From: Bacteroidales bacterium
GTDB lineage: Bacteria > Bacteroidota > Bacteroidia > Bacteroidales > WCHB1-69
Reading direction: 5' to 3'
Length of the DNA: 6,092 bases
Assembly: GCA_024400715.1 (NCBI GenBank)
Contig: JAKSMH010000077.1
Coordinates: 1 to 6,092 of the forward strand
The notes under the pieces are model-generated. The model saw nothing but the letters and a program-made list of their open reading frames with translations. It was not told the DNA's origin and did no database searches. Below, piece after piece: positions 1 through 4,588 of this stretch (within the stretch, counting starts at the first letter, position 1; each line of letters starts with the position of its first letter). Position numbers and translations under genes: made by a program.

Positions 1-220
1 GAAATGTAACAAAGAAAAATAGAAGACCGCCCGCTCGCACGGAACCCACGGAAAGCACGACCCGAGCGGAGCGAGGGGACCGCCCAAATCGTAAAAAAAA
101 TAAAACGAGATCTCATCTTGATACCGTCGTGAGATTGACAAAATAATACTCAAAAAAGCCAAAGAAGTTTGAAATTTTGCAAGGAAAAGGTGTAGTACAG
201 AGATATATCGTTTTTTTTCG
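1..220. other. Non-coding 5' region with GC-rich tract, then A-rich stretch
   Basis: No reading frame here looks like a protein. Bases 25-85 are GC-rich and contain small repeats, described separately. Bases 91-106 are almost all A/T. A short inverted repeat, ATCTCA (110-115) and TGAGAT (130-135), could form a weak hairpin with a 14-base loop, and GAGATCTC (107-114) is a palindrome. No T-tract follows it, so I do not call a terminator. The end of an upstream gene may lie to the left of the window, but none can be recognised. Confidence 0.6.
25..85. repeat. GC-rich tract with direct and inverted short repeats
   Basis: The octamer GACCGCCC occurs at 25-32 and again at 78-85. Between the copies an inverted pair, CCGCTCG (31-37) and CGAGCGG (63-69), could form a 7-bp stem with a 25-base loop. 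The base composition is much richer in G+C than the A/T-rich flanks. It may be a remnant of a dispersed intergenic repeat or a structured transcript end of an upstream gene. Both readings are inference. Confidence 0.4.
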
Positions 221-228
221 TAATTTTG
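221..228 (+). promoter_or_regulatory. Bacteroidales -7 promoter box (TAATTTTG)
   Basis: TAATTTTG matches the Bacteroides -7 consensus TAnnTTTG exactly and lies 23 bases before the ATG at 252. Transcription would begin near 233-236 and leave a leader of only about 16-19 bases. No clear -33 TTTG or TTG is seen at the expected distance upstream, which lowers confidence. The box also argues against the longer in-frame reading that begins at 177, because it would lie inside that coding region. Confidence 0.5.
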
Positions 229-251
229 CATCCTATTTAAAATTGACGATA

Positions 252-785
252 ATGAAAAAAATGTATTTGTTGGTCTTGGTGTTGGCGTTGTTGACTTGCG
301 TTTCCTGCAAAAAATACAATTGTAAGTATTATTATAACGACATCAAGTCTTATTATGATGTTTCGGCCGATACGTGGACGCTGCAATACCTGCAGGGTGC
401 CTTAGACGATACGGCTTATCATAAGCAGATGTATAAGATTGAATATGAAATGAAGGCTTTCAATCGACAATATAAATATTGTATGAAATATCCGATAACG
501 GTATCTACGGGAGAAATTGCTCCCAAAACGTCGGGAAAGGTCGTTTGCAAGGGTTCGCTTTCCGAAGAGGTCGCAGGGTCTGTCCAGACTTGCGGCTTTT
601 GCTGGAGCGATTTGTCCAATCCTGTCATCACTACGGATGATTATGTGGAATGTACGTGCGAAAACGGGGAATTTTCCTGCACGGTTACGGATTTAATGCC
701 TATGCATACCTATTATATTCGTGCTTTCGCCACGACTTCGGAAGGCGTGTTTTATGGAGAAGCCGAGAATTTTAAGGCTAACTAA
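252..785 (+). CDS. Small lipoprotein with fibronectin-III-like repeat domain
   Basis: This 177-residue protein begins with a lipoprotein signal: MKK, a hydrophobic run (residues 5-15), then CVSC with Cys19 as the likely lipidated residue. Residues 20-21 are Lys-Lys, not the acidic tract that sends Bacteroidota lipoproteins to the cell surface, so a periplasm-facing location is a reasonable guess. Residues 22-80 are rich in Tyr and Lys and match nothing I recognise. Residues 82-177 fit the Bacteroidales FN3-like repeat, with the signatures GFCWSD (115-120) and TYYIRAFATTSEGVFYGE (153-170). Eight cysteines follow Cys19, including a CxxC at 114-117. The ATG at 252 is preferred over the in-frame TTG at 177 because it starts the signal peptide and follows the promoter box at 221. 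There is no Shine-Dalgarno sequence. The next gene is 12 bases downstream, so the two are probably co-transcribed. Its role is unknown; such domains usually serve in binding or adhesion. Confidence 0.8.
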   Translation: MKKMYLLVLVLALLTCVSCKKYNCKYYYNDIKSYYDVSADTWTLQYLQGALDDTAYHKQMYKIEYEMKAFNRQYKYCMKYPITVSTGEIAPKTSGKVVCKGSLSEEVAGSVQTCGFCWSDLSNPVITTDDYVECTCENGEFSCTVTDLMPMHTYYIRAFATTSEGVFYGEAENFKAN

Positions 786-797
786 TAATAATTTTAT

Positions 798-1490
798 ATG
801 AAAAAGGTTGATTTTTTAGTCATTGCAATTATTGTCGTTGTCTTACTGCCGTTTTTTGTTTCCCGTCCGGTTTATGACGGATTTTGCTCTTTGACAGCAA
901 ATTATCCGTTATGGATGGCTTTTGTCAAGTTCGGCATTTTGGCTACTTTTGGAGAGATGTTAGGCTGCCGTGTCAAAACCGGTGCTTATTATCATAAGGG
1001 ATTCGGATTGTTCCCTAAATTTGTGGTTTGGGGCTTGTTGGGAATGTGGATTGCCTTGGCTATGAGTGTGTTCAAAGTCGGCATTCCTGCGTTTATGGAG
1101 CGCGTTTCGTGTTTCAATGGCGTTGGCGAAGCAATGAAGGGCGACTTTTCCTGGTTGAAACTGGTGGGCGCTTTCTTCGTCAGCGTGATGATGAACACGT
1201 CTTTTGCCCCGGTGTTTATGACTTTTCACAAGCTTTGCGATATGCATATTGCCGCCTACGACGGAAAAGCGATATGCTTGCTGAAACCTATGCCTATTGG
1301 TCGGTATATTCAGGATGTGAATTGGAAGGTTCAATGGGGTTTCGTCTTTAAGAAAACCATTCCCTTGTTCTGGATTCCCGCACACACGCTGACTTTCTGT
1401 CTGCCCGGCGAATTTCAGGTGCTCTTTGCTGCCTTCTGCAGTATCATTCTCGGTTTGTTTCTCTCTATTGCCGCGATGAAGAAGAAATAA
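798..1490 (+). CDS. Multi-span membrane protein, Mpv17/PMP22-like
   Basis: This 230-residue protein is hydrophobic, with probable membrane segments near residues 5-21, 37-58, 70-92, 118-140, 183-205 and 207-226. The C-terminal third resembles the Mpv17/PMP22 signature: a Trp in VNW (174-176), then about 20 residues later WIPAHTLTFCLP (192-203), lined up with the family's WPAxQxxNFxxVP, and a following segment ending in LFLS, lined up with the YLS of Mpv17. The N-terminal YPLWMAFVKFGILATFGE (36-53) lines up with the family's hP..k..taG.l.glGD. Eukaryotic Mpv17 proteins are small organelle inner-membrane proteins, possibly channels, of about 175-200 residues, so this one is slightly longer because of an extra N-terminal span. 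The assignment rests on motif memory, not a search. It could instead be an unrelated conserved membrane protein. It follows the lipoprotein gene by 12 bases and shares a terminator with the convergent ABC operon. Confidence 0.75.
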   Translation: MKKVDFLVIAIIVVVLLPFFVSRPVYDGFCSLTANYPLWMAFVKFGILATFGEMLGCRVKTGAYYHKGFGLFPKFVVWGLLGMWIALAMSVFKVGIPAFMERVSCFNGVGEAMKGDFSWLKLVGAFFVSVMMNTSFAPVFMTFHKLCDMHIAAYDGKAICLLKPMPIGRYIQDVNWKVQWGFVFKKTIPLFWIPAHTLTFCLPGEFQVLFAAFCSIILGLFLSIAAMKKK

Positions 1491-1512
1491 GTGGGTCTTT
1501 TTCCCATTTATT
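1486..1512. terminator. Probable bidirectional terminator hairpin between convergent genes
   Basis: AATAAGTGGG (1486-1495) pairs with CCCATTTATT (1503-1512) in a 10-bp stem with one G-T wobble and a 7-base loop, TCTTTTT. On the + strand a T-rich run (1507-1531, interrupted) follows; on the - strand the sequence past the stem is TTTCTTCTTC. The stem contains the TAA stop of the + gene (1488-1490) and the TAA stop of the - gene (1508-1510), so one structure appears to serve both transcripts. The stem is fairly A/T-rich and the T-tracts are broken, so efficiency is uncertain. Confidence 0.6.
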
Positions 1513-2605
1513 CGTTTCTTTTCACTTTTGCTTTGATTTTTCGCGTGTCGTCAACGATGCTTTCCTCGATTTTTTCGCAGCAGCCTCGAATGATGGATAG
1601 GGCGACTTCATCCGTGTCGTTGTTTTCCAATATCGGTTCCGTACGTCCTTCTTGTTCAAATTCAAGATAAATATTGTAATTTTTCTCAGAATAATCCAGC
1701 TTGAGATGGACGGTGCCGGGTCGCTGCATCATAATGGAAGGGATTTCTTCCACCAAATGCAGGATCCGGTTGAGAATATCGTCGCCTAAGACATATTTTT
1801 GACAGAATTGTTCAATTTCGGCATTCATACGGTGCAAGTCGAAGTCCGAATTTCTGATTTCGTATTCCAGTGTTCGAATGCGGTTGATGAAGGCCTTGGT
1901 GAGTGGTTTTTTCGGATGTTCAAAAATATCCTCTGGCGTTCCTTCTTCATAAATGATTCCTTCGTTCATAAAGAAAATACGCGAACTTACGTCGTAGGCG
2001 AATTTCATTTCGTGAGTCACAATCAGCATGGTCATCCCCAACTTTGCCAGTTGTCGAATTACGCTCAGCACTTCGCTCACCATTGTGGGGTCAAGTGCGG
2101 AGGTGGGTTCGTCAAACAGGATGACGTCGGGTTGCATAGAGAGGCAGCGCGCAATGGCCACACGCTGTTTCTGTCCGCCCGACAACTCACTTGGCATTGC
2201 GTTGGCCTTTTCTGCCATTCCCACCATTCGCAGAAGCTTCATCGCCTGATTTTCGGCTTCTTCTTTTGGCATATTCAGTAATTTGATGGGTCCTATGGTC
2301 ACGTTGCGCAAAATGGACAAGTGGTTGAATAGGTTGAAATTCTGGAAAACCATCCCCATTTTTTGTCGTATGGCGTTCAAGTTGGTATTTTTATCCATAA
2401 TGTTGATGCCGTTGACCAAGATTTCGCCGCTTGTTGGTTGTTCCAACAGGTTGATACAGCGGAGAAAGGTGCTTTTCCCCGTTCCTGAAGGACCAATGAT
2501 GCTGATGATTTCGCCCTTTTTGATTTCGCAATTCACATCTTTCAATACGGTAAAGGGAATTGCGTTGTTGTTATATGTTTTGGAAAGGTGTTTGACCGTT
2601 ATCAT
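1508..2605 (-). CDS. Polar amino acid ABC transporter ATPase (GlnQ/HisP type) with extra C-terminal domain
   Basis: This 365-residue protein is the cytoplasmic ATPase of the importer encoded with the upstream gene. Residues 1-245 are a full ABC domain of the GlnQ/HisP family. Walker A is GPSGTGKST (38-46), the Q-loop Gln is 88 in VFQNF, the signature is LSGGQ (141-145), Walker B is VILFDE (161-166), the D-loop is SALD (169-172), and the switch His is 198 in THE. All catalytic residues are present. Usual GlnQ proteins are about 240-250 residues. The tail here, residues 246-365, is an added domain with a helical start ([17 protein letters not shown]) and then alternating strands and helices. 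It resembles a degenerate RsbW/GHKL fold, or less well the NIL domain of MetN. The gene starts at ATG 2605, 51 bases after the stop of the fused permease gene, and no Shine-Dalgarno is seen. The substrate cannot be read from the ATPase. Confidence 0.93.
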   Translation of the reverse strand: MITVKHLSKTYNNNAIPFTVLKDVNCEIKKGEIISIIGPSGTGKSTFLRCINLLEQPTSGEILVNGINIMDKNTNLNAIRQKMGMVFQNFNLFNHLSILRNVTIGPIKLLNMPKEEAENQAMKLLRMVGMAEKANAMPSELSGGQKQRVAIARCLSMQPDVILFDEPTSALDPTMVSEVLSVIRQLAKLGMTMLIVTHEMKFAYDVSSRIFFMNEGIIYEEGTPEDIFEHPKKPLTKAFINRIRTLEYEIRNSDFDLHRMNAEIEQFCQKYVLGDDILNRILHLVEEIPSIMMQRPGTVHLKLDYSEKNYNIYLEFEQEGRTEPILENNDTDEVALSIIRGCCEKIEESIVDDTRKIKAKVKRNE

Positions 2606-2656
2606 AAATTTTATCTAATTTTCAATAGTATAAAAATGTCAACTAAGATATTTGTG

Positions 2657-4159
2657 TTATGGACGTGTGGTTTTTTTATTGAGGTAATCCAGGCCAAGTC
2701 CGAGCAGCCAGGCGAGTACGAAATAGATGACGGTAATGATGAGAAGCGGGAAAAAGGCATCGAAGGTACGCGAACGGATGATGTCGCTGGCTTTGGTGAT
2801 GTCTTGTATGGCGATATATCCCACGACGGAGGTGTTTTTGATGAGGGAAATGGCTTCACCTTTATAGACGGGGAAAATGTTGTGTAGAGCTTGCGGCATC
2901 ACGAAGTTGACGAAGGTGCTTCTTCGGCTGAATCCCAAGGCACGGCCGGCCTCCACTTGTCCGTGGTCAACACTTTCAATACTTGTGCGGAACATTTCGC
3001 TGACGTATGCGCCGAAATTCATTGAAAATGCAATAATTGCCACCCAAGTAGCTGTTACTCTTGTTGTTGCAAACACAATATAGAACATCACCATTAGAAA
3101 AACCAAAATCGGTATGCCACGCATTATGCTTATATAGCCGATGGCGAGATTGCGACACCATTTCCGCTTACTCATTCGTAGTGCACAAATCAAACCGCCA
3201 ATGACCGTTCCTATCAGTATGGCGAAAATGGAAATGAAAATGGTTTCCCACAGTCCGTCCAACAGCAGTTTCCACCGTTTCTCGGCGATGATGTTGTTGA
3301 CAAATCCCTTTTTGATGTTATCAAGGAAACTGTTGCTGTTTTGTTTGTTGTTTTCGACCGAACGTCCCACGCAAACGCTTTGGTTTAGGTAGTACGGATC
3401 GGAATAAAGTACGGTTTTGGCACGTTCTTCGGTGACGGAGATAAAGCAGGTGGCGATGTCGATTTTACCGCTGCTTAATGCCGGAAAAATCGCGCTAAAT
3501 TCGTACGCTTTGATTTCTACGGGGCGTCCTATGTAGGCACTAAAGCGGTATGTCAACTCTATTTCGTATCCGACCCACTCGTTATCCTTTATGAACGAAA
3601 GAGGAAAGTTGCTGAATATTGTTCCAACACGTAATGGTTTACCTTCGGTGGGCAAGTCGATGGGAGGCATGGTTACGGTAAGCGCATTGTCCGTCAACCA
3701 TCGTTGTTGCATATCTTTGTTCAATCCGTTTTGGTCGATTTCTGCGAGAAAGTTGTTGTATTGTTGGCATAAATCGTTTTCTTCAAAACGAAATATACTC
3801 GCTATGGGCAAGTGATCATTTAGGCAAAAGTCCACCTGCATTCCGCGTTTGTCAATGTTGGCTCCCACAATGGCCGCACTGTCCAAAACGGTATAATCGG
3901 CAATTCCTTTCTCAACGGCGACCAGCATTTCGGGAAAACTGCTGAAACGCAATATTTCGCAGTCGGGACATTGGACCGTGAGGTTGATATCCTGAATGCT
4001 GCCTAACATAGTCGCAATTTTGCAGTCTGTCAGTTCTTCAACACTTTTGGGAATATGCGCTTCTTTTTTGTTTTGACAACCGCATAGAAATATGCTTAGC
4101 AGGAACGTGCTAAGTAAGAATATGAAGGAGTGGTTTTTCTTGAAAAACGATATGTTCAT
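2657..4159 (-). CDS. ABC importer: lipid-anchored substrate-binding domain fused to permease
   Basis: This 500-residue protein joins solute capture and membrane passage in one chain. Residues 1-28 are a lipoprotein signal ending in LCGC, with Cys28 as the probable lipid site, which anchors the N-terminus outside the inner membrane. Residues 38-165 and 174-268 both resemble parts of family-3 amino acid-binding proteins. The first looks like lobe II, with the ligand Asp93 in VLDSAA; the second looks like lobe I, with TEERAK and Arg246. Residues 300-490 are the permease, with about five spans (306-329, 340-364, 369-390, about 436-455 and 469-490) and the ATPase-docking EAA loop at 403-424 (EAGRALG...P). 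The later IRSRTFDAFFP segment is typical of fused permeases of this kind. It probably works as a homodimer with the ATPase encoded 51 bases downstream. An amino acid or similar small polar solute is the likely cargo; I cannot specify it. Confidence 0.9.
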   Translation of the reverse strand: MNISFFKKNHSFIFLLSTFLLSIFLCGCQNKKEAHIPKSVEELTDCKIATMLGSIQDINLTVQCPDCEILRFSSFPEMLVAVEKGIADYTVLDSAAIVGANIDKRGMQVDFCLNDHLPIASIFRFEENDLCQQYNNFLAEIDQNGLNKDMQQRWLTDNALTVTMPPIDLPTEGKPLRVGTIFSNFPLSFIKDNEWVGYEIELTYRFSAYIGRPVEIKAYEFSAIFPALSSGKIDIATCFISVTEERAKTVLYSDPYYLNQSVCVGRSVENNKQNSNSFLDNIKKGFVNNIIAEKRWKLLLDGLWETIFISIFAILIGTVIGGLICALRMSKRKWCRNLAIGYISIMRGIPILVFLMVMFYIVFATTRVTATWVAIIAFSMNFGAYVSEMFRTSIESVDHGQVEAGRALGFSRRSTFVNFVMPQALHNIFPVYKGEAISLIKNTSVVGYIAIQDITKASDIIRSRTFDAFFPLLIITVIYFVLAWLLGLGLDYLNKKTTRP

Positions 4160-4271
4160 TTTGATTTTATTTCTGATTGGGATTGATTTTTAAAATTTTT
4201 TGAGGTTTATTATCAATGATGCTGTGAGAAAGTCCCGTTTTTTACAATAAAGTCTGAATTTTTTCACCTTG

Positions 4272-4279
4272 CAAAGATA
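4272..4279 (-). promoter_or_regulatory. Bacteroidales -7 promoter box for the ABC transporter operon
   Basis: On the - strand this reads TATCTTTG, an exact match to TAnnTTTG. Transcription would begin near 4265 and give the operon a leader of about 105 bases before the ATG at 4159. No -33 TTTG or TTG is evident on the - strand at about 4298-4305, so the call rests on the -7 box and its position. It is the only match to the consensus on that strand in the 4160-4300 stretch. Confidence 0.5.
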
Positions 4280-4319
4280 ATAAGATTTTTTGGATTATCA
4301 TGTTTTATCTTGTGAGGAG

Positions 4320-4348
4320 ATTCCGACTTCGCGACGCATCGTCGGAAT
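4320..4348. repeat. Left 8-bp inverted repeat ATTCCGAC/GTCGGAAT
   Basis: A perfect 8-bp stem with a 13-base loop (TTCGCGACGCATC). It lies about 40 bases upstream of the - strand promoter box at 4272-4279, so it could also be an operator-like site. That role is inference. Confidence 0.6.
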
Positions 4349-4369
4349 GGCAAAACAATGGGCAAGAAG

Positions 4370-4420
4370 TGGCGGCGGCTTTCCCACACGTATTTTACGT
4401 CATATTTTGTGCCGCCGCCA
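4370..4420. repeat. Central 10-bp inverted repeat TGGCGGCGGC/GCCGCCGCCA
   Basis: A perfect 10-bp GC-rich stem around a 31-base A/T-rich centre. The centre contains a smaller stem, ACGT (4388-4391) and ACGT (4397-4400), with the loop ATTTT. This is the most stable structure in the non-coding part of the window, but it has no T-tract on either side and does not read as a simple intrinsic terminator. Confidence 0.7.
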
Positions 4421-4452
4421 TCACGCATACAAGTTACATCGCTATCCCGAAA

Positions 4453-4481
4453 TTTCCGACACAAGGAGGAAACATCGGAAT
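4453..4481. repeat. Right inverted repeat TTCCGA/TCGGAA
   Basis: A 6-bp stem with a 15-base loop. The unit TTTCCGAC...ATCGGAAT has the same total length (29 bases) and nearly the same arms as the left unit at 4320-4348, with one changed base in each arm (4453 and 4474). The loops are unrelated. The pair therefore looks like two diverged copies, or two arms of one larger palindrome. Confidence 0.5.
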
Positions 4482-4535
4482 CTCAATAAGACATAAAGGG
4501 ATAATTTCCCCTAATTTCTGAAGATTAAATACCGG

Positions 4536-4569
4536 TTGACTCAACAATTGACAAAAATGCGTAAATTTG
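4536..4569 (+). promoter_or_regulatory. Bacteroidales-type promoter for the sialidase gene
   Basis: TAAATTTG at 4562-4569 matches the -7 consensus TAnnTTTG exactly. Two upstream TTGAC boxes are present, at 4536-4540 and 4548-4552. The first leaves a 23-base gap between its TTG and the -7 box, a little long, and the second is too close, so the choice of -33 element is open. Transcription would begin near 4574-4577, only about 12-15 bases before the ATG at 4589, leaving a very short leader without a Shine-Dalgarno sequence. Confidence 0.65.
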
Positions 4570-4588
4570 CCACCAAAATTGTCTGTTT

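Larger units (their letters stand above)
4320..4481. repeat. Block of nested inverted repeats (palindromic intergenic element)
   Basis: Four copies of a TTCCGA/TCGGAA motif and one long inverted repeat are arranged almost symmetrically. ATTCCGAC (4320-4327) pairs with GTCGGAAT (4341-4348); TGGCGGCGGC (4370-4379) pairs with GCCGCCGCCA (4411-4420); TTCCGA (4454-4459) pairs with TCGGAA (4475-4480). The outer units can also pair across the block: ATTCCGA (4320-4326) with TCGGAAT (4475-4481), and GTCGGAA (4341-4347) with TTCCGAC (4454-4460). The left and right units are both 29 bases long. This could be a miniature mobile or REP-like element, or a structured regulator. No transposase or target duplication is seen. 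Confidence 0.6.
4160..4588. other. Divergent intergenic region (429 bases)
   Basis: This stretch lies between two genes that point away from each other. From left to right it holds the A/T-rich leader of the transporter operon (about 4160-4265), a - strand promoter box at 4272-4279, a block of nested inverted repeats (4320-4481) and the + strand promoter of the sialidase gene (4536-4569). Short open frames cross the block on both strands, but none shows a signal peptide, recognisable domain or credible start context. I see no RNA gene or riboswitch. The transporter leader of about 105 bases contains no convincing hairpin. Confidence 0.7.

Noticed and set aside
107..135. Hairpin GATCTCA...TGAGAT as a terminator or operator before the lipoprotein gene
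   Set aside because: The stem is only 6-7 bp with a 14-base loop and no T-tract follows; it is mentioned only as a weak structure.
177..251. A 25-residue N-terminal extension of the lipoprotein gene from a TTG at 177
   Set aside because: It would place the -7 promoter box at 221-228 inside the coding region and bury the lipoprotein signal peptide that starts cleanly at ATG 252.
960..1385. Open frame of 141 codons on the - strand inside the membrane protein gene
   Set aside because: It is the antisense of a gene with coherent hydrophobic spans; its translation is rich in His, Asn and Arg with no domain or signal, as expected for an antisense shadow.
1799..2281. Open frame of 160 codons on the + strand opposite the ATPase gene
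   Set aside because: The - strand encodes Walker A, signature and Walker B motifs over this span; the + strand frame has no recognisable feature.
4370..4420. Central GC-rich hairpin as an intrinsic terminator
   Set aside because: It has no adjacent T-tract on either strand and both neighbouring genes start, not end, at this region.
4320..4481. CRISPR array, because of the repeated TTCCGA/TCGGAA motif at similar spacing
   Set aside because: Repeat units are 8 bases or shorter, alternate in orientation and number only four; there is no set of direct repeats with spacers and no cas gene.
4264..4521. Short frames of 66-73 codons on both strands across the palindromic block
   Set aside because: Several frames are open on opposite strands at once over repeat DNA, none has a ribosome or promoter context, and the translations are Arg/His-rich without any pattern I recognise.
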